Source: Microvirga subterranea (GTDB lineage: Bacteria > Pseudomonadota > Alphaproteobacteria > Rhizobiales > Beijerinckiaceae). From it: 64,000 nt of DNA. A program made the position numbers and the translations under genes. This document shows positions 54,004-62,540 of this stretch, one piece after another (position 1 is the first letter of the stretch; each line of letters starts with the position of its first letter). The DNA is taken from assembly GCF_003350535.1 (NCBI RefSeq), contig NZ_QQBB01000012.1:20263-84262 (forward strand), in the 5' to 3' direction. The notes below the pieces were generated by a model. The model did no database searches, had not been told where the DNA came from, and saw only the letters and a list, made by a program, of their open reading frames with translations.

Positions 54004-54063
54004 GCTGACGGTGATCACGATCACCCGAACGAGTGATCACGGTCGCGTGGAACCACCGATCAC
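54004..54063 (-). repeat. Right-end IS21 inverted relatives of the left repeats
   Basis: Three GATCAC-type words end at 54018, 54040 and 54063, spaced 22-23 bases. The outer pair read, inverted, as GTGATC with CGGG or GGTTCCAC. They mirror the left array and delimit the element. Confidence 0.6.
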
Positions 54064-54522
54064 CATCCCTGGAATGCGCAACTTGGTCCTCTCCCCTTCA
54101 GCCGCTTCGGGTTGAACATCATGCAGAGGCATTGCGCTCTCTTCAGGGATAGGAGCGATGTTGCTCTGCGCTAGGGCCTCCAAGATCAGGGACGCTTCTG
54201 TGGGTGCATCCGTTATCTCCTCGACAGGGAAGATGTTCAGTTCGAGCTCTATCCGTGCTGGCTTGGTTCTTGCCCGCGAGGGCCTTTTGGGGCGAACAGG
54301 CTCAACGGCCCCGGAGTGACTCCGCGCTGGTTCAACAAGGCTCGGCAGAATGCGTCGAGGAGCGGCCGGCTCAGCCGCAATCTGAGGTTCTTGCTTTTGG
54401 AACACCTTCTTGGCCGGGGCGGGCGCCAGCTCAATCAGACGCTTTGGCCGGAGGGGGTGACACTGATCCTGCACGCGGGATCTCTTGATCTCGATGGCGA
54501 ACGGCTTCGGATTCCGCTTCAT
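54058..54522 (-). pseudogene. 5' part of the SyrB-like gene interrupted by IS21
   Basis: The frame begins MKRNPKPFAIEIKRSRV and runs through APKRLIELAPAPAKKV-like Pro/Lys-rich sequence, RPKRPSRARTKPARIELELN, an acidic central part and KLRIPGMV before it meets the element. It continues in frame at 51467. Because the promoter side is intact, a truncated product could still be made. Confidence 0.6.
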
Positions 54523-54632
54523 CTCATCTGCTGACTGCGCATCTGGAAAGACTGCGACCTAGGTGCCGGCTGCGCTGACGTCAACAGGTCAAACAGCGAT
54601 TGCTCTCGGTCGATGTTGTCATTCTGAGGATC

Positions 54633-55458
54633 GGATGTGTCGCAAATTCAGGCTTGGACCGAAGGAGCGAGCGACTCTCGCACAGAGTTTATACTGCGAG
54701 TAGCTCGAACTGCGCGGCAAGCGACGGCGACCGATGGCCGGCATACTTCGCCTGTCCTTTGCACATCATGTGGACCATCTCGATCCCTCCTAAGACTGCC
54801 CGAGCGGATGCCACCGACTTGAACCCGAGCATCGGTCGAATCATGCGCTTGATGGCCCGGTGGTCCTGCTCGATCCGATTATTGAGGTAGGCACTTTGCC
54901 GGACCCGGATCGGCTTCAGTTTGCGACTTGATCGATCCTGGAGCCGGTCTGCCGTATCGCATGCTAGAATGGCTTCCCGGTTTGTCTGGCTGCCGTCGAT
55001 GACAATCTTCTCGGGACGACCATGCTGCTTGAGGGCCTTGCGCAGGAACCGCTTGGCGGCAGCGAGGTTGCGCCGCTCGCTGAGCCAGAACTCGACCATG
55101 TCACCGTTGCTGTCGATCGCGCGGTAGAGATACTGCCACTGACCCCGGACCTTGATATACGTCTCATCCACGTGCCATTTCTGGCTGACGGGTCGCTTGG
55201 GTCGATTGAACCGCTCGAGAAGCTCGGGCGAGTAACGGACCACCCAGCCGCCGACCGTAGCGTGGTCGACCGAGATGCCGCGCTCGGCCATCATCTCTTC
55301 GAGGTTTCGGAGGCTCAGATCGTAAGCCAAGTACCACCGCACGCATAGCAGGATCACTGATCGATCGAATTGCCTGCCCTTGAACATCTCGCGTTACTCT
55401 CTCTCTCACTGACGCAAGCCATAGCTCGGGGGAGGAAAGAATGAGTTGCGACAGAACC
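54633..55458. mobile_element. IS6-family (IS26/IS6100-like) insertion sequence
   Basis: An element of about 826 bases with one transposase gene. The ends are imperfect inverted repeats: GGATGTGTCGCAAATTC at 54633 and, inverted, GGTTCTGTCGCAACTCA ending at 55458. No clear 8-base target duplication was seen, as is common after IS6-type cointegrate resolution. Confidence 0.75.
54689..55387 (-). CDS. IS6-family transposase
   Basis: A 232-residue DDE transposase. The N-terminal HTH region is MAERGISVDHATVGGWVVRYSPEL. The catalytic triad is in WHVDETYIKVRG (Asp), KIVIDGSQTN (Asp) and NNRIEQDHRAIKRMIRPMLGFKS (Glu). Length and motifs are complete, so the element is probably active. Start ATG 55387 begins MFKGRQFDRSVILLCVRWYLAYDLSLR. 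Confidence 0.93.
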   Translation of the reverse strand: MFKGRQFDRSVILLCVRWYLAYDLSLRNLEEMMAERGISVDHATVGGWVVRYSPELLERFNRPKRPVSQKWHVDETYIKVRGQWQYLYRAIDSNGDMVEFWLSERRNLAAAKRFLRKALKQHGRPEKIVIDGSQTNREAILACDTADRLQDRSSRKLKPIRVRQSAYLNNRIEQDHRAIKRMIRPMLGFKSVASARAVLGGIEMVHMMCKGQAKYAGHRSPSLAAQFELLAV

Positions 55459-56196
55459 CCTTGTCAGCCGATCGCCTGATGTTGCCCGTGGAAGCACCCC
55501 GGCAAAACAGCGAGCGCGGAGGTCAACGCCCAGTGGCTTCCGACTAAAGTTGGAATGCTGCACACCGAGCGTTTCGGTATGAAGCAGCAACAGCCGTAAT
55601 GAGGCTGACAAAAAAAGGCCGGGCCAAGGGCCCGGCGCAAGTCAAGGCCCGACAATGTCAAACCTTTCCAGAGGGAACGGCCGATGCGACAGTGCCGGGA
55701 GGAAGAAAAGCGCTGCCGTGTTGAAATCAGCCAAAGCTGATATCGGCTGTACTGCGCCTCTTTGCAACGCAGCATGCCTCATAAAGGGGCTGCACTGAGA
55801 ACATAGCCCCGCTAGCTGCCTTTGAAATGAGTGTTTTGGCTTGTATCTGACTACGAGCATTGCCCGATTATGCGAGTTGCCGGACCTGCGGCGACAGTAC
55901 GTCTCTCGTTTAAGACGCAGCTCACATTCACATAACGTGCCACGCATCCAGCGTGAGCGGTCCTACCAAAGCGGCGAGTGTAAGCGGACGACGGACAAGG
56001 GAAAGGCCGATCAATTGTGGGCCTATAGCAATGGGAAGGAACAGCCGCGCTACCCGAAATCGTAATGTCCCTAAGGAGATGTCCGAGGTTGCCACATCCT
56101 GCCTCGCCACTTAGCGTTACCGTATCGGCCGGACTGCCGAAAGCGGGCGGATCCTTTGGTTCTGCTCAGAGGAAAGCATCGAGGTAAGGAATACCC
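55459..56196. other. 738-base gene-free interval ending in the cspA leader
   Basis: No supportable protein gene. The minus frame 55642-55947 has no recognisable family. A strong minus-strand terminator sits at 55609-55636 with no upstream gene, suggesting a small RNA. Bases 56050-56196 would be the long 5' untranslated leader and promoter of the cold-shock gene. Confidence 0.45.
55609..55636 (-). terminator. Intrinsic terminator on the minus strand without an assigned gene
   Basis: GCCGGGCC (55618-55625) pairs with GGCCCGGC (55629-55636) over a 3-base loop. On the minus strand the stem is followed by GGCCTTTTTTTG, a good U-tract. No protein gene ends here. It may terminate a small RNA transcribed leftward from about 55.7-56.0 kb. 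Confidence 0.6.
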
Positions 56197-56406
56197 ATGG
56201 CTACGGGCACCGTGAAGTGGTTCAACGAGACAAAAGGTTACGGCTTCATCCAGCCTGACATGGGCGGAAAGGATGTGTTCGTTCACATCAGCGCCGTCGA
56301 ACGCGCCGGTCTGCGCACTCTCGTTGAGGGGCAGAAGATCTCCTACGACGTTGAGGCTGACCGCCGCTCCGGCAAAGAGTCCGCTGGCAACCTCAAGACT
56401 GCCTAA
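56197..56406 (+). CDS. Cold-shock protein (CspA family)
   Basis: A 69-residue single cold-shock domain. TGTVKWFNETKGYGFIQP contains RNP1 and DVFVHISAVE RNP2, the RNA-binding motifs. Start ATG follows AAGGA. A stem-loop terminator follows 30 bases after the stop. Acts as an RNA chaperone in the cytoplasm. Confidence 0.95.
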   Translation: MATGTVKWFNETKGYGFIQPDMGGKDVFVHISAVERAGLRTLVEGQKISYDVEADRRSGKESAGNLKTA

Positions 56407-56436
56407 GCCTGAAACGGGTAAACTGCAATCAAGAAC

Positions 56437-56463
56437 GAGCCGCTCCTTTTGAGCGGCTCTTTA
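56437..56463 (+). terminator. Intrinsic terminator of the cold-shock gene
   Basis: GAGCCGCTC (56437-56445) pairs perfectly with GAGCGGCTC (56451-56459) over loop CTTTT, followed by TTTA. Confidence 0.85.
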
Positions 56464-56831
56464 ATGCCCCTCCCCTACTTGGCATTCCCGCTTCTTTGAA
56501 GGTCCATGAGGATCGCTCCGAAGTCGCCGCCGCTAATCTTCGACCAAAGGTCCTGATCCTGCGTCCGTTCTGGTGCGATGAACCACCATTGAGAAAGGAT
56601 TTGAAGAGTATAATAAGCACCGCTCGCTGCGGATCTGAGCCGAACGGGATGTGCGAATGCTGCCGGCATTGTCGACGACCATGTTTTCCGAGCCAAAGCT
56701 TCCCGGCAACAAAGTGCCTGTTCACGTGAGTGGGCCAGCATGCCAAATCGTTACCAAGTACGATTGGCACCGAGACCGGGATCAGCTATTCCGGCAGCAG
56801 AATGAGGAACGGATTCAACGAACGTGGTGTC

Positions 56832-57689
56832 ATGTCTGGCAACCGGCTGAGGCTGTCCAAGCGGGCCGCCCACGACCTATTCCTCATCGTCTCAGGCTTG
56901 TTGCTCGTTGCCTGGGCAGCCTACCAGTTCACACTTTTCAGTGCGTTAGCCGGTGAGATCTCGCACGAGAAGCACATCGATCTGTATGAATCGGTTCTCC
57001 TTGGCCTGCTCCTCTGCTTCAGCATCTGGATCTTTGCCTGGCGGCGGCAACGCGAACTGCGCGACCACACGGCCTTGAGGGCCGAGGCTGAGCAGCGAGC
57101 CGCCGAGGCCGAGATGCGGGCCCTGCACGATCCGCTGACCGGATTGGGGAACCGGGCAAAGCTCGATGTCAGCCTGGCCGACATTGTCTCAGGTAAGGAT
57201 GCTACCCCATCGAGCGGACGAGTCGCCCTCTTGCTGCTCGATCTCAACCGTTTCAAGCAGGTGAACGACAGGTTTGGCCACCCGATGGGGGACACAGTCC
57301 TCAAGATTGTCGCCCTGCGGTTGCGCTCCAGCGTGCGGGCCACTGATGCGGTGTTTCGACTGGGTGGCGACGAGTTCGCTGTCATTGCTGACGATACAAG
57401 CCGCACGACGAGTACGCATGGTCCAGGCTTTGCGGAGGCGGCCGCGGAGGAGATCATCGACGCGATAGATCAGCCAATGATTGTCGATCGGCGCACCATT
57501 GCCGTCGGTGTTTCGATCGGCATCGCCTACTTTCCCCAACCGGGCAGCACAGCACAGGAGCTGATGGAGAAGGCGGATATTGCCCTGTATGCCGCCAAGA
57601 ACGAAGGCCGAGCCACTGACCGCTCCTGCTATCGTGTTGGCACCGCCTCTGTGATTGGCCTGGTGCGCCGCAATCATGCTCCTGGATGA
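56832..57689 (+). CDS. GGDEF-domain diguanylate cyclase, membrane-anchored
   Basis: About 285 residues. Two hydrophobic helices (LFLIVSGLLLVAWAAYQF and VLLGLLLCFSIWIFAW) flank a short periplasmic loop. A coiled helix (EAEQRAAEAEMRALHD) leads to the GGDEF domain with DPLTGLGNRAKLD, DLNRFKQVNDRFGH and the catalytic RLGGDEFAV. It makes c-di-GMP from GTP. An I-site (RxxD) is not obvious. The start is uncertain: ATGs at 56730 and 56802 are in frame, but none has a strong ribosome-binding site. A terminator lies at 57881. Confidence 0.88.
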   Translation: MSGNRLRLSKRAAHDLFLIVSGLLLVAWAAYQFTLFSALAGEISHEKHIDLYESVLLGLLLCFSIWIFAWRRQRELRDHTALRAEAEQRAAEAEMRALHDPLTGLGNRAKLDVSLADIVSGKDATPSSGRVALLLLDLNRFKQVNDRFGHPMGDTVLKIVALRLRSSVRATDAVFRLGGDEFAVIADDTSRTTSTHGPGFAEAAAEEIIDAIDQPMIVDRRTIAVGVSIGIAYFPQPGSTAQELMEKADIALYAAKNEGRATDRSCYRVGTASVIGLVRRNHAPG

Positions 57690-57880
57690 GGAACTTGCCC
57701 TACCCTCTCAGGGCATTTGGCAGGCTTGAGAACAACCTTCTGGCATTGATGCGGTTGAGGGCTTCTCTCGGTGTTCAAGGTTAAGCTCGAAGTAAAGTTC
57801 AAGTTCTATAGAGAAGCGTAGCGCGAGAGGCTCAACCCTGTTGCCGACTCGCTTTGCCTTGAACTGCTGCCTTTCCAGCG

Positions 57881-57910
57881 TGCCCCGACCTCCCCCGGCG
57901 GGGCATTTTT
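57881..57910 (+). terminator. Intrinsic terminator after GGDEF gene
   Basis: TGCCCCG (57881-57887) pairs with CGGGGCA (57899-57905) over an 11-base loop and is followed by TTTTT. Confidence 0.75.
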
Positions 57911-57989
57911 CCAGTGCCCGTTTGTGTATGGCTACGGATGAGCGATGCAGCGGAGTATGAGGCTGCTCATGACTACTCCAATCATCGCT

Positions 57990-58398
57990 TCTGAAATACT
58001 ACAACGCCTCTCGTCACTTTGGCGCGTGCTCACTCCGCTGCCATCGGCTGTTTTTACACGTGAAGCCGCGCCAGCACAGGAAGCACGAGAGCATCGCGGG
58101 GGGCGCCGCCGCCCAGTGTTGCTGCAGCAGCTTTGTGGCGAGTTCAGGCATGGTGATGGATAGCTTTGCCTCAACTGTTTGGACCAGGAAAGCTTTGTAG
58201 GACGCCAGCTTACCGCCCGTGTCGGCGGGCGGCCCTGACGGGCCGCCGCAAGGGAGCTGGAGTGCCGCTGGCGCTGCATCAGATTGATGGCACAGCTGTC
58301 ACTGACCCCAAAGTGGCGGGCCGCCGGCGGCAGGAATGGCCCACCTCGACAAAGGCCGCAACCCGCAAGCGCAGATCCAAGGAGAAGCTCTGAGTCAT
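57990..58398 (-). pseudogene. IS630-family transposase N-terminal remnant
   Basis: The minus strand begins with ATG at 58398 (MTQSFSLDLRLRV in its frame) and continues after a frame change with AARHFGVSDSCAINLMQRQRH, then after another with SWRPTKLSW and later VSTRQSDERR. These are the HTH part of an IS630-type transposase, broken by several frameshifts. The catalytic C-terminal part is absent. Confidence 0.7.
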
Positions 58399-58492
58399 GA
58401 TCCGCCTCCTGTTTCCACAAGGGAGCCACACTTCAGCCGAGGCCGAAACCTCTTGAATCTGCCTTTCAGTTCAATGTTCTAATATTCCGCTA

Positions 58493-61400
58493 TTAAGACA
58501 GAGTATCGCTCATCGCCTGATTGAGAACCCGCAGAAGCAGATCCGCGTGCTCGCGTTTGAAGATCATCGGTGGGCGCAGCTTGATGACGTTGTCATAGGG
58601 ACCATCTGTACCCATGAGTACCCCAAGCTCCTTAGCCCTATTGGAAACCTTGGACGCGATGTCTCCTGCATGCTCTTTGGTCGAACGGTTCCGGACGATT
58701 TCGATTCCGAGGAAAAGCCCCCGTCCGCGCACATCACCGATGGCCGGATACCTCTCCTGCAGGCGCCGCACTCCTTCAAGGATATAGGCTCCTTGGTTGG
58801 AGGCATTGGCTAGCAGATCTTCTTTCTCAAGGGTTTCAAGCACCGCGAGTCCTGCGGCACAGGAGACAGGGTTCCCGCCAAAGGTGTTGAAGTACTCCAT
58901 GCCGTTCGCAAAGGCTTCAGCAATCTCCCGGCGGACTGCCACGACGGCCAGCGGATGCCCGTTGCCGATGGGCTTTCCCAGCGTGACGATATCTGGAATG
59001 ACGCCATGCTCCTCAAAAGCCCACATGGAGCCTCCGACGCGGCCAAACCCAACCTGCACCTCGTCGGCGATTACGACGCCGCCCGCCCGACGGACATGTG
59101 AATAGACTTCTTTCAGGTATCCTGGCGGAAGGAAGATCTGGCCGGCCACGCTCGGGATCGTTTCGGCGATGAATGCTGCCGGAGAATGACCTGCCGACAC
59201 GAGGCCGGAAATGATCCTTGCTGCTTCATCGGCATAGGATTGGGCAATGTCCTCCGGGGTTCCGGCGAGGAGCGCCCGGTAGACATCCGGGATCGGAAGC
59301 TCGTGGGTGAAGGAAGGTCGCCCACGACCGCCTTTTCTCTTGTACTTGTAGGGGCTGACATCGATCAACGCTTGTGTGTGGCCATGATAGGCCCAGTCGA
59401 GCACAAGCACGTCGTTGCGACCCGTATAAGTTCGCGCCATGCGCAAGGCCAAGTCATTAGCCTCACTGCCCGTACATACAACGAAGAACGTGTCGAGTTC
59501 CTTCGGAAGCGCTTTAGCCAGCCTATCCGTGTAGTCGATAATGGTATCGTGGAGATAGCGCGTGTTAGTGTTGAGAAGAGCAGCTTGACGAGCGATCGCC
59601 TTCACTACGTTGGGATGGCAGTGTCCGAGATGGGCGACGTTGTTATAGCAATCGAGATAGGCGCGACCTGAATCGTCGTAGAGCCAGACACCTTCACCTC
59701 GCACCATTTTGAGTGGGGTGCTGTAGGACATGCTGATATTGCGCCCCAGCCGTTCGCGCCGCTTCTCGACCAATTCCTGCTTTGTGCGGCCGGGCCTCAC
59801 GAACGTTTCTGGCGTCAGACCTGCAAGATCGTAGGGGCGTGGGTAAAGGTCCTCCCAGACCTCTGTGAATGCCTCTTCGCCAACGCCCGGGATGATACCG
59901 ACATCCTCATATGGCACCGTAATCAATTGCAGGTGAACGTGGGGAACCCAGCCGCCGTTCTCCGCATAGTCGCCGAGTCGGGCCACGAAGCTGCCAGCAT
60001 TGAGTCGTTCGCCGACGCGGCGCTCTCGGACTGAGGCATGGTCCAGATGGCCCCAGAGGGTCCAGAAGCGCAGGCAGGGCTCCGGCTCGTGCTCAAGCAG
60101 GATCAGTCCGCCATAATCTTGTGGCTCTGGGTTGATAGTGGCCGCGACAACTGTCGCTGCCAGAGGCGTGAACATCTCCGTTCCGGCCGGCGCAAAGATG
60201 TCAAGACCGAGATGCACGTTGCGGCGTTTACCTGCAGCCAATACCGATTCGAAGAACGGCGCAGTATAGATCACACGTCGTTCCCCCCAAGGGCCTAGGC
60301 CAAGATCGAACCCATGTCTCTGCACGAGTTCGGAATAGGCGCTGTCGGCACCAGAGATATCCTGGGCGGCGCTTGCAGCGGCCAAGGGCTCATCAAGGCT
60401 GCCGAGGTTCAAGACATGCTTTGCCTGACGCGCCGGGTGGGGTGTCATGAGAGGTGCCAGGTTCTGGCGATTGGTGGAGAGCCACTCTCTAATCCGATGA
60501 GCTCCCGGAGCAGCCTCAAGCCCACAGGCTTGGCGCAGAATGCCCGTTGCGATGCGGTGATCGATCGCCGAGAGTTTCCGCAGCAGATCCCATGCAGGCT
60601 TCTCACTGACGAAGAGGTATGGATCGTCGGCAGCGCCCATACGGCGAACGGCCGACATGGTAACACTGATGGCAAGGCGGGCCATGATTAAATCCAAGAT
60701 CACGGAGAATTCCGCATCCTGAAGCGGGTATTCGGCATGGTAGCCGGCAACAACTCGGGCCGCCGCTTGGACGGGGTCGAGTTCATCAAGCATTGCGTAG
60801 GCGCAAGCGACGGCGACCTCGGCGACAATGGGAGAATGCACGGCATCACCAAAATCAATCAAGCCGTTCACGCGCCCATCAGCAACAAGGATGTTCCAGT
60901 CGTTCGCGTCGTTATGAATGACACCACAGCGCAGGTGCTTCAGAGCAGGCGCCACACGGGCATTGTAGATGTCGAGCGCCTTCTCCACGAGGAGACGCTG
61001 CTCGGGATCGGTGATAGCACTCAGACGCTCCCGAGCGGATGGTGTTGTCCGGATTTCCCAGTCGAAGGAACGGTGTGCTCCTGCGTGGCCGAAGCTAGCG
61101 AGCGCCCGATCCAGCTGCCCCAGGAGCCTCCCCAGGCCATGCAGCATCTCCGGCAGCTTCGCCTCCTCGGCGAGCGGATGCCCCGGAAGATAGGAGACAA
61201 GTCGCATGGCATACTGTTCCGAGACACCATTAACTAGGGCAAAATCCTGCCCGTCTGCGGTGGGCAGGATACGCGGGACAGGTAAGCTCGGATCGAAACT
61301 CTCCAGGTGGCGCAGGAGAGAGGTCTGAAACGCAATGGCGGAGAGAGGTTCCGCGGCATTCATGATCTTGAGCGTAAACCTTCGCCCATCTTTCGTCTCG

Positions 61401-61528
61401 ACAAGGAAGTTCTGATCTCGCTCGCTCGGCAGAGAGGTCAAGTCACCTTCAATGCCAAAGCGGGCCCGCAGATGCTGAAGGGCCTCCCCGCGTGAAAAGG
61501 TTGGACGAGGGTTGTTGACGATGGTCAC
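58493..61528 (-). CDS. Fusion protein: APH-fold kinase, M23 LytM-like domain and class III aminotransferase
   Basis: About 1011 residues from GTG 61528; the frame extends to ATG 61588. Domain 1 (1-350) is an APH/choline-kinase-like kinase with IHNDANDWNIL (204-214) and DFGDAV (225-230). Domain 2 (430-560) has an M23 LytM pattern with HLGLD (439-443) and HVH (530-532), so its zinc site looks intact, although it has no signal peptide. Domain 3 (600-1011) is a class III PLP aminotransferase-fold with TGSEAND, VVIADEVQVGFGR and the Lys of LGKPIGNG. It resembles hydroxylysine/phosphoethanolamine phospho-lyases (AGXT2L-type), whose partners are kinases of the same type. A kinase plus lyase acting in sequence on an amino alcohol is likely. 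The M23 role is obscure. An Lrp gene is just upstream. Confidence 0.85.
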   Translation of the reverse strand: MTIVNNPRPTFSRGEALQHLRARFGIEGDLTSLPSERDQNFLVETKDGRRFTLKIMNAAEPLSAIAFQTSLLRHLESFDPSLPVPRILPTADGQDFALVNGVSEQYAMRLVSYLPGHPLAEEAKLPEMLHGLGRLLGQLDRALASFGHAGAHRSFDWEIRTTPSARERLSAITDPEQRLLVEKALDIYNARVAPALKHLRCGVIHNDANDWNILVADGRVNGLIDFGDAVHSPIVAEVAVACAYAMLDELDPVQAAARVVAGYHAEYPLQDAEFSVILDLIMARLAISVTMSAVRRMGAADDPYLFVSEKPAWDLLRKLSAIDHRIATGILRQACGLEAAPGAHRIREWLSTNRQNLAPLMTPHPARQAKHVLNLGSLDEPLAAASAAQDISGADSAYSELVQRHGFDLGLGPWGERRVIYTAPFFESVLAAGKRRNVHLGLDIFAPAGTEMFTPLAATVVAATINPEPQDYGGLILLEHEPEPCLRFWTLWGHLDHASVRERRVGERLNAGSFVARLGDYAENGGWVPHVHLQLITVPYEDVGIIPGVGEEAFTEVWEDLYPRPYDLAGLTPETFVRPGRTKQELVEKRRERLGRNISMSYSTPLKMVRGEGVWLYDDSGRAYLDCYNNVAHLGHCHPNVVKAIARQAALLNTNTRYLHDTIIDYTDRLAKALPKELDTFFVVCTGSEANDLALRMARTYTGRNDVLVLDWAYHGHTQALIDVSPYKYKRKGGRGRPSFTHELPIPDVYRALLAGTPEDIAQSYADEAARIISGLVSAGHSPAAFIAETIPSVAGQIFLPPGYLKEVYSHVRRAGGVVIADEVQVGFGRVGGSMWAFEEHGVIPDIVTLGKPIGNGHPLAVVAVRREIAEAFANGMEYFNTFGGNPVSCAAGLAVLETLEKEDLLANASNQGAYILEGVRRLQERYPAIGDVRGRGLFLGIEIVRNRSTKEHAGDIASKVSNRAKELGVLMGTDGPYDNVIKLRPPMIFKREHADLLLRVLNQAMSDTLS

Positions 61529-61645
61529 GGCATCATTCCGGGTTTGTGGTTTTCCGGAAATCTGACATCTCCGGAGTGGCGGCTGCACCAGTCAATATGG
61601 CGGCTCCACCGCCGTTTCGGTGGCTCGAACGTCGATTTCCTCCAC
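61529..61645 (-). promoter_or_regulatory. Interval between Lrp gene and fusion gene with repeated GGCGGCT
   Basis: Contains AGTGGCGGCTGCACC and ATGGCGGCTCCACC (61573-61613), and a hairpin-like CCGCCGTTTCGG followed by GGTGGCT. Such repeats would suit Lrp binding. The fusion gene's true start (GTG 61528 or ATG 61588) decides whether part of this is coding. Confidence 0.35.
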
Positions 61646-62074
61646 TCAGGTAGGCTTCTCATCCTTGAGAACGATTGCCGTTGTGAGGTCTGCGATATCC
61701 GGCAGGAGAGCGATCTCGTCCCGGGCGGCATTGAGGCCTGACATTGCAGCAGCCTCAATTTCGACCACGAGGTCTAGGTCGCCGCTGACGGAAAAGCACC
61801 GGCGAACGGCCGGAAGAGCCGTGATGCGGCAGACGGCCTCCCTTGCTGGCGTTCGCTTCAACCGGATCATCAGTAGAGCCCTGACCGCCTCCCCTCCGTA
61901 AAGATCGGGCTGCACATCCGCCTTATAGCCGAGGATGATGCCATCTGCCTCCATACGAGCGATCCGCTCGCGGACGGAGCTGCGCGCCAGGCCAACCTTG
62001 CCAGCCAAAGTTTTTAGGGGGAGGCGAGCATTCTGCTGAAGAAGCCGCAATATCTCGTGGTTCTTTTCGTCCAT
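61646..62074 (-). CDS. Lrp/AsnC-family transcriptional regulator
   Basis: A 142-residue protein. The N-terminal HTH is LLQQNARLPLKTLAGKVGLARSSVRERIARMEADG. The C-terminal RAM ligand domain begins GEAVRALLMIRLKRT and continues with GDLDLVVEIEAAAMSGLNAARDEI. It is encoded 117 bases upstream of the fusion gene, on the same strand. Such regulators usually respond to an amino acid and control the adjacent catabolic gene, so the fusion substrate is probably amino-acid related. Confidence 0.92.
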   Translation of the reverse strand: MDEKNHEILRLLQQNARLPLKTLAGKVGLARSSVRERIARMEADGIILGYKADVQPDLYGGEAVRALLMIRLKRTPAREAVCRITALPAVRRCFSVSGDLDLVVEIEAAAMSGLNAARDEIALLPDIADLTTAIVLKDEKPT

Positions 62075-62186
62075 GCGGTGGAGAGCCTAGAACTGTTGTT
62101 GGCGAGAAGATGCTGGACAGATCAAACAGTGAGGGTCAGGTAGCTAGTCGCGCTTACGATACCACAAAGGATGATAATTCACGAAC

Positions 62187-62378
62187 ATGTCTACACCGGC
62201 TGGAGTACTAGACTTCTATAAATATCAAGGCCGCTATTCCGTCTCCTCGAGTCCTGCGATCCGCGATACACAGCGCGTCGGATCCAGCCTGGGCATGAGA
62301 CAGAATTATTATATCAAAGCGGACCCGAAATCGGGCAGCTTACAAGTTGAATTCGAAGGCTGGTGGGGGTGGAAATAA
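62187..62378 (+). CDS. Small hypothetical protein
   Basis: A 63-residue frame (MSTPAGVLDFYKYQGRYS start, GSLQVEFEGWWGWK end) in a locally AT-rich stretch. The aromatic-rich tail and lack of homology make it uncertain; the ribosome-binding site is poor. It stands between the Lrp gene and the IS5 remnant. About 160 bases after its stop show no other gene. Confidence 0.35.
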   Translation: MSTPAGVLDFYKYQGRYSVSSSPAIRDTQRVGSSLGMRQNYYIKADPKSGSLQVEFEGWWGWK

Positions 62379-62540
62379 TCTTGTAAGTGATCTACTCGTC
62401 GCGGCAACGCCTGTCACCTAGAAGAAAGACTTTCATCGCATATGTCGTAGAGCAGATCCGTTGAAATGAACAAGAGCATATTGCGCTTGCTTATCAGGAA
62501 CTAGAGCTGTTTTAGAATGGATGATGTTATACAGCCATGC

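Larger units (their letters stand above)
51468..54057. mobile_element. IS21-family insertion sequence, about 2.59 kb, with GATCAC target duplication
   Basis: The element contains istA (frameshifted) and istB. Its ends carry multiple short repeats typical of IS21: GTGATC-containing words at the left (51460-51567) and inverted relatives at the right (54004-54063). The outermost ends read GGGTTCCA-N6-CGTGATCA on the left and, inverted, GGTGGTTCCA-N6-CGTGATCA on the right. GATCAC is present at 51462-51467 and 54058-54063 as a 6-base direct target duplication. Removing the element and one copy restores one open reading frame. Confidence 0.82.
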
